A stretch of DNA of 41,962 nucleotides from Xanthobacteraceae bacterium (GTDB lineage Bacteria > Pseudomonadota > Alphaproteobacteria > Rhizobiales > Xanthobacteraceae), in assembly GCA_030037895.1 (NCBI GenBank), contig JASHPW010000127.1:1-41962 (forward strand). Reading direction: 5' to 3'. Made by a program: the position numbers and the translations under genes. Shown piece by piece: positions 26,907 through 33,973 of the stretch (position 1 is its first letter; each line of letters begins with the position of its first letter). The notes beneath the pieces are model-generated. The model saw nothing but the letters and a program-made list of their open reading frames with translations, did no database searches and had not been told where the DNA came from.

Positions 26907-28514
26907 TCAGCTCTGCGCCTCGGGGAGCGTCGCCTCCTCCGCGACCGGCGGCGGAGCCAGGTCGGCCTCGTCAACCCAGCCGGCCTTCAGCCGCGCCTGC
27001 ATGATGAGCGCCTCGATGTCCTCGCGCGGAATATCGAAGTCGTCGAGAATGCCGGCTTCGCGGACGGTCTCGCCGTCCTTGCGCTCGGTCCAGCCGGCGA
27101 GGTCGTCGGTCGCACAGCCGGCCAAATCCTCGACGGTCTTGATGCCGTTCTCGCCGAAGCGGACCAACATCGCCGTGGTGACGCCGGACACCTCCTTGAG
27201 CGCGTCCTCCACCCCAAGCTCCTTGCGTTTGGCGTCGAGCTCGGCCTCGATCTTGGCGAGGTAATCGCGGGCGCGGGTCTGCAACTCGCCCGCCGTGTCG
27301 GCATCGAAGCCTTCGATGCCGGCGATCTCCTTCACATCGACCATCGCCAAATCCTCGACCGAGCCGAACCCTTCCGCCGCCAGCAATTGTCCGATCACCT
27401 CATCGACGTTGAGCGCCTCGACGAACAGGCGCGTGCGGTTCTCGAACTCGGCCTGGCGACGTTCCGATTCCTCCTGTTCGGTGAGGATGTCGATGTCCCA
27501 GCCGGTGAGCTGGGAGGCAAGCCGCACGTTCTGGCCGCGCCGGCCGATGGCGAGCGAGAGCTGCTGATCGGGCACCACCACCTCGATCCGCTCGCGCTCC
27601 TCGTCGAGCACCACTTTGGCGACCTCGGCGGGCGCCAGCGCGTTGACCACGAAAGTCGCAACGTCTTGCGACCACGGAATGATGTCGATCTTCTCGCCCT
27701 GCAGCTCGTTGACCACCGCCTGCACGCGCGAGCCGCGCATGCCAACGCAGGCGCCGACCGGATCGACCGAGGAATCGCGCGATTGAACCGCAATCTTGGC
27801 GCGCGAGCCGGGATCGCGTGCCACCGCCTTCACCTCGACGATGCCGTCGTAGATTTCCGGCACCTCCTGCGCGAACAGCTTCGACATGAATTGCGGGTGG
27901 GTGCGCGAGAGGAAAATCTGCGGGCCGCGTTGCTCGCGGCGGACGTCGTAGATGTAGGCGCGGATGCGATCGCCGTTGCGGAACTGCTCGCGCGGCAGCA
28001 TCTCGTCGCGGCGCACGATCGCTTCGCCGCGACCGAGATCGACCACCACGTTGCCGTATTCGACCCGCTTGACGATGCCGTTGACGATGTCGCCGATGCG
28101 ATCCTTGTACTCGTCGTATTGGCGGTCGCGTTCGGCTTCGCGCACCTTCTGCACGATCACCTGCTTGGCCGATTGGGCGGCGATGCGCCCATATTCGAGC
28201 GGCGGCAGCGAATCGGCGATGGTGTCGCCGATCTGCGCGGCGGGATGCCGCCGCCGCGCCTCGTCGAGGCTGATCTGCGATGCGGGATTCTCGACGGCCT
28301 CGACCACCAGCATGTGCCGGGACAAATGCAGTTCACCGCTTTTCGGGTCGATCTCCGCGCGCACTTCGGTCTCGCTGCCGTAGCGCGCGCGGGCGGCCTT
28401 GGCGATTGCGTCCTCCATGGCGCCGAGCACGATCTTGCGATCGATCGACTTTTCCCGGGCGACCGCATCCGCGATCTGTAAGAGTTCGAGTTTGTTGGCG
28501 CTGACCGCCGCCAT
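26907..28514 (-). CDS. nusA: Transcription termination/antitermination factor NusA
   Basis: A 535-residue RNA polymerase-binding factor. The N-terminal domain (LELLQIADAVAREKSIDRKIVLGAMEDAI, core KSIDRKIVL) runs to about 130, the S1 domain has GIVKRVEYGNVVVDLGRGEAIV, and the two KH domains contain DPVGACVGMRGSRVQAVVNEL and LSLAIGRRGQNVRLASQL. The C-terminal 160 residues include acidic helix-hairpin repeats (EVSGVTTAMLVRFGENGIKTVEDL). Length is as expected. It lies 3 bases after rimP and 16 before ylxR. Besides its role in pausing and antitermination, NusA could act on the attenuator-like hairpin in this operon's own leader. Confidence 0.97.
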   Translation of the reverse strand: MAAVSANKLELLQIADAVAREKSIDRKIVLGAMEDAIAKAARARYGSETEVRAEIDPKSGELHLSRHMLVVEAVENPASQISLDEARRRHPAAQIGDTIADSLPPLEYGRIAAQSAKQVIVQKVREAERDRQYDEYKDRIGDIVNGIVKRVEYGNVVVDLGRGEAIVRRDEMLPREQFRNGDRIRAYIYDVRREQRGPQIFLSRTHPQFMSKLFAQEVPEIYDGIVEVKAVARDPGSRAKIAVQSRDSSVDPVGACVGMRGSRVQAVVNELQGEKIDIIPWSQDVATFVVNALAPAEVAKVVLDEERERIEVVVPDQQLSLAIGRRGQNVRLASQLTGWDIDILTEQEESERRQAEFENRTRLFVEALNVDEVIGQLLAAEGFGSVEDLAMVDVKEIAGIEGFDADTAGELQTRARDYLAKIEAELDAKRKELGVEDALKEVSGVTTAMLVRFGENGIKTVEDLAGCATDDLAGWTERKDGETVREAGILDDFDIPREDIEALIMQARLKAGWVDEADLAPPPVAEEATLPEAQS

Positions 28515-28517
28515 GAT

Positions 28518-29213
28518 TCAGTCTCCATTGCGCTGGCGCCCGCGTCGGTCTTGCTCCGCCGCGGCGTCCATCGGTTTCGATCGGTGAGATTCCCGTCCGT
28601 TGCGTCCTCGCCCGCGAGCTTCGTGCTCGCCGGCGGTGTCGCCATGCTTGCTCCGCCGCAACGCCGCGGAAATGAGCGCATCGGTGAGGGCAAGCTTCGC
28701 TTCCGTCATGTCGTCGATCCGCAACAGGATTTCCGTCCGCTCGGCCGCGGCTCCCTCAAGGCAACGAAGGCGCACGCACTCGCCGTCGGCGCCGACAAGC
28801 TCGCCGCGGAAGCGCCGGCGGCCGGCGATGGGAACGAGCATCTCCACCTGGGCGAACTGGCCGGCATAGCGGTCGAAATCCGAGCGCCGCACCAGCGGCC
28901 GGTCGATGCCGGGCGAAGAGATCTCCAGCCGATACGGACCTTCGATCGGGTCGGCGGCGTCGAGCACCGGCGAGAGCGCCCGGGAAGCCGCTTCGCAATC
29001 CTCGATGCTCATGGCGCCGTCGGGCCGCTCGGCCATGATCTGCACCGTACAGCCGGAGGCCGCCGAAATGCGCACGCGCACCAGCCGATAGCCGAGCTCC
29101 GCCAGCACCGGTTCGACGATCGCGGCGATGCGCGCGGCGCGCCCGGGCTCGGTGATGAGCCGCTCTTCGTCGGCAAAGGTCGTCAGCCTGTCGTCCATGC
29201 TGTCCGCGGCCAT
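28518..29213 (-). CDS. rimP: Ribosome maturation factor RimP
   Basis: A 231-residue 30S assembly factor. The N-terminal domain has [22 protein letters not shown] and [22 protein letters not shown]; then comes the hallmark [25 protein letters not shown] (core SSPGIDRPL) and a C-terminal SH3-like barrel with [12 protein letters not shown]. The last 45 residues form a basic, low-complexity tail ([14 protein letters not shown]), longer than in most relatives. ATG 29213 is used; an in-frame ATG at 29198 is possible. It is first in the operon, behind a 130-base leader containing a terminator-like hairpin. Confidence 0.95.
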   Translation of the reverse strand: MAADSMDDRLTTFADEERLITEPGRAARIAAIVEPVLAELGYRLVRVRISAASGCTVQIMAERPDGAMSIEDCEAASRALSPVLDAADPIEGPYRLEISSPGIDRPLVRRSDFDRYAGQFAQVEMLVPIAGRRRFRGELVGADGECVRLRCLEGAAAERTEILLRIDDMTEAKLALTDALISAALRRSKHGDTAGEHEARGRGRNGRESHRSKPMDAAAEQDRRGRQRNGD

Positions 29214-29261
29214 CTAATCCTGCACCAGGATCCGGCAAAGGAAGGGTCGGCCCTCGGGTAA

Positions 29262-29320
29262 CAAAAAAGAGCGGGTCCCGGGGGGCCCACTCTCAAAACC
29301 GTTCGGATGAACCGACCGTT
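29262..29320 (-). promoter_or_regulatory. Attenuator-like leader of the rimP-nusA-infB operon
   Basis: Read leftwards, AGAGTGGGCC (29293-29284) pairs with GGACCCGCTCT (29278-29268; one mismatch, one G-T) and is followed by TTTTTTGT, a full intrinsic terminator about 50 bases before rimP. An upstream hairpin (29297-29320, loop TTCAT) could form first or be alternative. A terminator between promoter and first gene is the layout of transcription attenuation. I do not recognise a named RNA family. Confidence 0.7.
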
Positions 29321-29347
29321 ATGAGGTATCCAATGACGGACGCGCCG

Positions 29348-29375
29348 AATATAACCTTTTATCAGGCCGTTGCAA
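29348..29375 (-). promoter_or_regulatory. Likely promoter of the rimP operon
   Basis: On the minus strand TTGCAA (29375-29370), 16 bases, TATATT (29353-29348). It is the best sigma-70-like match in the gap and lies just upstream of the leader hairpins, giving a leader of about 130 bases. Confidence 0.55.
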
Positions 29376-29393
29376 GAGGCCCTTCAGGGATCG

Positions 29394-29414
29394 GTAATCA
29401 GTAATCAGTAATCA
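29394..29414. repeat. Tandem repeat, three copies of GTAATCA
   Basis: Three exact 7-base copies in a row, 50 bases before the DUF2336 gene and just upstream of the rimP promoter on the other strand. Slippage here could alter spacing of either promoter. Confidence 0.8.
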
Positions 29415-29464
29415 AGTACGCGCTGAGAACCGCCGATTGCCGATTTCTGAAGACTGATGCCTGC

Positions 29465-30544
29465 ATGGGTGCCGCCCTCTCCCTGATCCCCGAGCTCGAC
29501 GAGGTCGTCCAGCGCGGCTCGCGTGAGAAGCGCGTCGAGACCCTGCAGCGCATCACGGCTCTCTTCCTCGACGGCGCCGGCCGTTATAGTGACGATCACG
29601 TCGATCTTTTTGATGACGTCTTCGGGCTGCTCATCGAGGAGATCGAGACCAAGGCGCGCGCCGAGCTTGCGAGCCGTCTTGCGCCGGTCGGTAACGCGCC
29701 GGCCAAGGTGCTGCGTGCGCTCGCCCGCGACGACGACATCGCCGTTGCCGGACCGGTGCTGAAGCTCGCGCCGCGCCTGACGGAAGCCGATCTCATCGAT
29801 GTCGCCAGCACCAAGGGTCAGGCCCATCTGCAGGCCATCTCGGCGCGCCGCGCGCTGGGCGAGGCGGTCACCGACGTGCTGGTGCGCCGCGGCGATCGCG
29901 AGGTCGCCCGCCGCGTCGCCGGCAACCGGAGCGCCCGCATTTCCGAGCAGAGCTTCCACCTCCTCGTCAAGCGCGCCGAGGACGACGGCATCTTGGCGGA
30001 GAAGGTCGGAATGCGTCCCGATATCCCCGCGCCGATGTTTCGCGAATTGCTGACCAAGGCGACCGCGGTGGTGCATCGACGCCTGCTCCTGTCGGCGACT
30101 CCTGAGGCGCGAGCCACGATCTGCGCCGTGCTGGCGAAGGTCGCCACGGACGTCGGCGCCCGTGTCGGCCCGCGCGATTATCGCGCCGCGCAGCGCGCGG
30201 TGCTGAGCCTCGATCGGGCGGGTCGCTTGGACGAGACGGCGTTGGCGGCGTTCTGCGGCGAAGGCAAATACGAGGAGACGGTGATGGCGCTTGCCGCGCT
30301 TGCCAAAGTGCCGATCACAATCGCCGGCCGGCTCATGGACGGCGATCGGCCCGATCCGGTGCTGATCCTGTGCAAAGCGGCGGGCTTAAGCTGGCCGACG
30401 GTGAAGGCCGTCATCATGGCGCGCCCGAACGGAACAGGGACGTCTACGCAGGGCCTCGACGCCGCCTTTGCCAACTATGGACGGCTCTCGCAGGCGATCG
30501 CGCAACGCGTGGTCCGCTTCTGGCAGGTCCGGCAGAACCAATAG
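29465..30544 (+). CDS. DUF2336 domain-containing protein
   Basis: A 359-residue, mostly helical, soluble protein. It has the DUF2336 pattern: an opening segment REKRVETLQRITALFLDGAG, then HVDLFDDVFGLLIEEIETKAR, a repeated helical array with LARDDDIAVAGPVLKLAPRLTEADL and KGQAHLQAISARRALGEAVTDVLV, and a C-terminal part with KVPITIAGRLMDG and FWQVRQ. HEAT-like alpha repeats suggest a protein-binding scaffold. DUF2336 proteins are widespread in alphaproteobacteria and no function is established. It is divergent from the rimP operon and converges on trmB with 21 bases between. No strong ribosome site precedes ATG 29465. Confidence 0.88.
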   Translation: MGAALSLIPELDEVVQRGSREKRVETLQRITALFLDGAGRYSDDHVDLFDDVFGLLIEEIETKARAELASRLAPVGNAPAKVLRALARDDDIAVAGPVLKLAPRLTEADLIDVASTKGQAHLQAISARRALGEAVTDVLVRRGDREVARRVAGNRSARISEQSFHLLVKRAEDDGILAEKVGMRPDIPAPMFRELLTKATAVVHRRLLLSATPEARATICAVLAKVATDVGARVGPRDYRAAQRAVLSLDRAGRLDETALAAFCGEGKYEETVMALAALAKVPITIAGRLMDGDRPDPVLILCKAAGLSWPTVKAVIMARPNGTGTSTQGLDAAFANYGRLSQAIAQRVVRFWQVRQNQ

Positions 30545-30565
30545 CGCGGTGCCGCGCGCGGCGCT

Positions 30566-31258
30566 TCACAGCCTGCGGAACGTCAGGAAACAGGGCAGGC
30601 GTTCTTCGCGAGCGGCCTTGGCGTGGTACCGCGTGCGGATGAAATCCAGCCAGGGGTGCCGCCAATCGTCGGCGCATTGCGCCGTCCAATCGAAGGCGGC
30701 CGAGCGCAGCAGGTGTTGCAGCGTCCAGGCGGCGTAATCGGCAACGTCGGTCACGAAGCGGAACTCGCCGCCCGGCCGCAAGATGCGGGCGAGCTGCGCC
30801 ACCGTCACATCCCGGACGAAGCGGCGCTTCCAATGCCGCCGTTTTGGCCACGGATCGGGATGGATCAGATCGACGCGATCCAACGACGCAGCCGGAAGCC
30901 ACGCGATCAGTTCCATGGCGTCGTCGGCAAAGAGACGGACATTGCGCAGCTTCCCGCTTTCGATCGCGGCGAGCGCTTTGGCCATGCCGTTGACGAACGG
31001 TTCGACGCCGATGAAGCCGGTTTGCGGCCGCATCGCGGCCTGCGCAATCATGTATTCGCCGCCGCCGAAACCGATTTCGAGCTGAACCTCGGTGACCGGG
31101 ACCGGAAACAGCGTGCGCAACTCTGCCGGTGCGGGACCGGAAAGGTCGAGCGCAAGGAACGGCAGCAACGTGTCAAAGAGTGCCACCTGCCGCTTGCGCA
31201 GCTTATGACCCTTGCGCCGGCCGAAAAAGGCGCGCGCCCGATGCGCTTCGGAATCCAT
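30566..31258 (-). CDS. trmB: tRNA (guanine-46-N7) methyltransferase TrmB
   Basis: A 230-residue SAM enzyme making m7G46 in tRNA variable loops. It shows the SAM-binding VQLEIGFGGGEYMIAQA near 58, FIGVEPFVNGMAKAL, the catalytic-face motif LIHPDPWPKRRHWKRRF near 130, and LRPGGEFRFVTDVADYA. All family residues I can check are present. ATG 31258 gives normal length. The small glycine-zipper gene lies 76 bases upstream on the same strand and metK beyond it, so this is the tail of the miaB-metK series. Confidence 0.95.
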   Translation of the reverse strand: MDSEAHRARAFFGRRKGHKLRKRQVALFDTLLPFLALDLSGPAPAELRTLFPVPVTEVQLEIGFGGGEYMIAQAAMRPQTGFIGVEPFVNGMAKALAAIESGKLRNVRLFADDAMELIAWLPAASLDRVDLIHPDPWPKRRHWKRRFVRDVTVAQLARILRPGGEFRFVTDVADYAAWTLQHLLRSAAFDWTAQCADDWRHPWLDFIRTRYHAKAAREERLPCFLTFRRL

Positions 31259-31334
31259 GCAGTGGTGACCGCGCGCGGCCCGCGCAATGCGACCCGATCG
31301 CCCAGACTATCTTCACAAGTCGCTCAGACTATCG

Positions 31335-31664
31335 TCAATGGGACGGGTTGGGCGAGCGGTTTTGGGTTGCCTGCTCGTGTTTCTTGGCCATGTGACGACC
31401 CATGATGCAGCCCGCCGCCGCCCCCAACAGGCCGTGATGGCCGGCGTAATGTCCGGCGACGCCGCCGACTATCGCTCCTTTGATGCAGCCCCTGGCGCCG
31501 GCGGGATTCGGTGTGAAGGCCATGACCAGCGCTAACGCCGCGCAGCCTAAAGCGCGTCCATGAAAAGTGGGAACCGGTTTTCCGTCCGGACGCGCGACAA
31601 TACAAAAACGTAGAGCGGGATGACGATTCGAAGATAAGTCATCCCGCTTTAGGAACGCTTTCAT
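31335..31664 (-). CDS. Small secreted glycine-zipper protein with an insertion in its signal peptide
   Basis: A 109-residue open frame. Residues 1-5 (MKAFL) are followed by 34 residues encoded by a mobile repeat, then GCAALALVMAFTPNPAGA, a signal-peptide core, and the mature part RGCIKGAIVGGVAGHYAGHHG, LLGAAAGCIMGRH, a Gly-zipper membrane-spanning pattern with two Cys. Without the insert the protein starts MKAFLGCAALALVMAF, an ideal signal peptide with cleavage after AGA. With it, the export signal is split; the only other in-frame ATG, at 31523, falls within the hydrophobic core. The gene may therefore be poorly exported or inactive. The function of the family is unknown. It lies between metK and trmB. 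Confidence 0.7.
   Translation of the reverse strand: MKAFLKRDDLSSNRHPALRFCIVARPDGKPVPTFHGRALGCAALALVMAFTPNPAGARGCIKGAIVGGVAGHYAGHHGLLGAAAGCIMGRHMAKKHEQATQNRSPNPSH
31546..31653. mobile_element. MITE-like element with TA at both ends
   Basis: Terminal inverted repeats CCTAAAGCG (31546-31554) and CGCTTTAGG (31645-31653). Inside, one palindrome has arms GCGCGTCC (31552-31559) and GGACGCGC (31588-31595) around an AACCGGTT core; a linker with ACAAAAACGTAGAGC leads to a second hairpin AGCGGGATGA (31614-31623)/TCATCCCGCT (31639-31648). This two-hairpin plan matches very common rhizobial repeats. TA at both ends fits IS630/mariner-type insertion into CCTAGG. Element plus one TA is 102 bases. Confidence 0.8.
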
Positions 31665-31836
31665 GCCAGCACAGCTCCGCTCGTTGGTGTCCTAATCCGC
31701 ACTGCCCGGGTTCGTTCCCTCGCTCGTCGGCGGCAAGCGCGAATAGAGACAAGCCCGATAACCGGATCAGCCGGATCGTAGATAGGTCTCGGGCGACAGT
31801 TGCGAAACGGAATGCGAAACGGAACTGTTGCGGCTC

Positions 31837-33111
31837 TCAGCGCAAGCTGCGCTTGAGCGTGTCGGCGAGGTCGGTTCGCTCCCAGGAGAAGCCGCCGTCC
31901 TTTTCCGGTGCGCGGCCGAAATGACCATAAGCGGCGGTGCGGCGATAGATCGGCCGGTTGAGCTTGAGCGCGCGGCGGATGGCGGTCGGCCGCAACGGGA
32001 ACAGCTCCGGCAGCAGCTTCTGCAGCTTCGCCTCCTCGATTTTGCCGGTGCCGTGCGTGTCGACATAGACCGACATCGGATCGGCGACGCCGATCGCATA
32101 GGCGAGCTGGATGGTGCAGCTTTCGGCGAGCCCGGCGGCGACCACGTTCTTGGCGAGATAGCGCGCGGCATAGGCGGCCGAGCGGTCGACCTTGGTCGGA
32201 TCTTTGCCGGAAAAGGCGCCGCCGCCATGCGGCGCATAGCCGCCATAAGTATCGACGATGATCTTGCGTCCGGTGACGCCGCAATCCCCGTCGGGTCCGC
32301 CAACGACGAAATTCCCCGTGGGATTGACCAGGAAATCGCTCACCTTTTTCGGCATCCAGCCTTCCGGCAGCGCCGATTCGATCGCGTCGGCGATCATCTC
32401 TTTGACCATGCCGGGCGTGTATTTCTTGCCGTTGCGGCTCCGCGCGTTGTGCTGCGTCGACACCACGACCTTGGTGCAGCCGATGGGCTTGCCGCCGACA
32501 TACCTCACGGTCACCTGGCTCTTGGCGTCGGGTTGCAGATCGAACAGCGCGCCCGCGCGGCGCTTCTCCGCCAGCACTTTGAGGATCTTGTGCGCGAAGT
32601 AGATCGGCGCGGGCATGAACGAGCCTTTTTCATAGACTTCGCTCTCGGTGCAGGCGAAGCCGAACATCATGCCCTGGTCGCCGGCGCCTTCTTCCTCGCC
32701 GCCCTTCTTCTTCTTGGCATCGACGCCCATGGCGATGTCCGGCGACTGTCCATGCAGCAGCACCTCGACGTCGGCGCCGTAATAGGAGAAGCCGTCCTGG
32801 TCGTAGCCGACGTCCTTGACCACGCCGCGCACGATTTCGACGATCATCTCGCGGTTGACCACCGCCTTGTCGCCGTGTTTGCAGAACAGCGGTGCCTGGC
32901 CGCGCCCCTCGCCGGCAATGACGATCTTGTTGGTGGTGCAAAGAGTTTCGCAGCCGAGCCGCGTGTTCACTTTGCTTTCATCGGCGATGCCGAGCTTGAC
33001 GTCGTTCTCGATGAAGGCGTCGAGTATGGCGTCCGAAATCTGGTCGCAAAGCTTGTCCGGATGTCCCTCCGAGACGGATTCGCTCGTGAACAGGTAATTT
33101 GAACGTGGCAC
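31837..33111 (-). CDS. metK: S-adenosylmethionine synthetase
   Basis: A 424-residue enzyme making SAM from methionine and ATP. N-terminal [28 protein letters not shown] holds the methionine/ATP site (core SEGHPDK); [10 protein letters not shown], with the catalytic loop before it, lies near 138; [30 protein letters not shown] and [19 protein letters not shown] complete the active site. A Lys/Glu-rich [15 protein letters not shown] stretch is the alphaproteobacterial insertion. The start is GTG 33111 (VPRSNYLF), with AGGGGAG about 10 bases before; no ATG is suitable. It is preceded by a 190-base gap with two inverted repeats and then an XRE regulator gene. Confidence 0.97.
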   Translation of the reverse strand: MPRSNYLFTSESVSEGHPDKLCDQISDAILDAFIENDVKLGIADESKVNTRLGCETLCTTNKIVIAGEGRGQAPLFCKHGDKAVVNREMIVEIVRGVVKDVGYDQDGFSYYGADVEVLLHGQSPDIAMGVDAKKKKGGEEEGAGDQGMMFGFACTESEVYEKGSFMPAPIYFAHKILKVLAEKRRAGALFDLQPDAKSQVTVRYVGGKPIGCTKVVVSTQHNARSRNGKKYTPGMVKEMIADAIESALPEGWMPKKVSDFLVNPTGNFVVGGPDGDCGVTGRKIIVDTYGGYAPHGGGAFSGKDPTKVDRSAAYAARYLAKNVVAAGLAESCTIQLAYAIGVADPMSVYVDTHGTGKIEEAKLQKLLPELFPLRPTAIRRALKLNRPIYRRTAAYGHFGRAPEKDGGFSWERTDLADTLKRSLR

Positions 33112-33206
33112 TGCGGAACACTCCCCTTGTAATACGGACTTCCTGATCGCACCGGGCGCGTCTGATCGTTTCAAGCTCGCGCCGCAAATGCGGGCCGCAG
33201 CCGTCA

Positions 33207-33246
33207 GGCCGCGCGCGGCCGTAGGGGTTGTTGCAGCGTCCCTACG
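33207..33246 (-). promoter_or_regulatory. Inverted repeats in the metK upstream region
   Basis: CGTAGGG (33220-33226) and CCCTACG (33240-33246) are perfect arms around 13 bases containing GCTGCAACAA on the minus strand. GGCCGCGCGCGGCC (33207-33220) adjoins. A possible -35 TTGACC (33255-33250) lies just upstream, so the repeat may be an operator rather than an RNA leader. I could not fit it to a SAM riboswitch class I know. Confidence 0.4.
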
Positions 33247-33302
33247 CCCGGTCAAGACGTGGGCGGAAAGTGGGCGAAACTCTACGGACGGTGGCGGCTT
33301 CG

Positions 33303-33719
33303 TCAGCGCTTATCGCTGCTGGCGATTTGCTCCACCAGATCGACGATGCGCCGCCGCAGCTTGGTGTCGTCAATGCGCATGAATGCCTTGACGAGCGCCA
33401 AGCCTTCCGAGGTGGCGAGAAAATCGGAGACATAGGCCGGCGATGGCGCCTCGCCCAGGCCCTCCACGCGGGTCGCCAACGCAACCGTCGGCGCGCCCTC
33501 GAAAAAAAACGATACCGGCACCTGCAGGATGTGCGAGATCTGCTGCAAGCGGCTCGCGCCGATGCGGTTGGTGCCCTTCTCGTATTTTTGTACTTGTTGA
33601 AATGTCAGGCCGAGAGCGTCCCCGAGCTTCTCCTGGCTCATCCCCAGCATCATGCGCCGCATCCGTACCCGGCTGCCGACATGTTTGTCGATTGGATTTG
33701 GTGCCTTCTTGGCTATCAT
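33303..33719 (-). CDS. XRE-family transcriptional regulator adjacent to metK
   Basis: A 138-residue protein. Residues 15-70 are a Cro/CI helix-turn-helix ([46 protein letters not shown]). The C-terminal half has a helical tail ending [15 protein letters not shown]. This protein is highly conserved before metK in rhizobia, and related proteins have been tied to development or exopolysaccharide control. The open frame starts at a TTG (33728); ATG 33719 ([17 protein letters not shown]) is chosen, with AGGGGGAG about 10 bases before. An inverted repeat overlaps the -35 of its likely promoter, suggesting self-repression. It may also regulate metK. Confidence 0.9.
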   Translation of the reverse strand: MIAKKAPNPIDKHVGSRVRMRRMMLGMSQEKLGDALGLTFQQVQKYEKGTNRIGASRLQQISHILQVPVSFFFEGAPTVALATRVEGLGEAPSPAYVSDFLATSEGLALVKAFMRIDDTKLRRRIVDLVEQIASSDKR

Positions 33720-33744
33720 AATAATCAACTCCCCCTGCCATCCC

Positions 33745-33779
33745 TATTTACCGTAGTGGCCGCCGATATCAAATCGGCG
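33745..33779 (-). promoter_or_regulatory. Promoter of the XRE gene with overlapping inverted repeat
   Basis: On the minus strand TTGATA (33772-33767), 16 bases, TAAATA (33750-33745). The perfect repeat CGCCGAT-ATCAA-ATCGGCG (33761-33779) covers the -35. The promoter match is good and the layout is that of a repressor operator. The rest of the 254-base gap to lnt shows nothing else I can name. Confidence 0.5.
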
Positions 33780-33973
33780 CGATTGAATTCGGACCGGTTT
33801 CACCTGACCTTCGCTCACTAAATCGATCGCGAGCCCCGTGGATCGCAAATATTGCCGAGTATTCAGCGAGGACTTGCGCGTAATGGTTGAGCTTAAACCG
33901 CGTCATGCAGCCGGCAGTCGTTAATGCATGTCATGGTCGCATGTTCCGCTCGCCGCCTCTACGATCCCCCATC

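Noticed and set aside
31258-31334. Possible tRNA or small RNA between trmB and the glycine-zipper gene
   Set aside because: No cloverleaf, anticodon arm or TTCRA-type T-loop can be drawn.
31665-31836. Coding sequence between metK and the glycine-zipper gene
   Set aside because: Open frames here are out-of-frame extensions of metK shadows; no supported gene in these 172 bases.
33112-33302. SAM riboswitch before metK
   Set aside because: Conserved cores of the SAM and SAH aptamers I know are not present; reported only as unassigned repeats.
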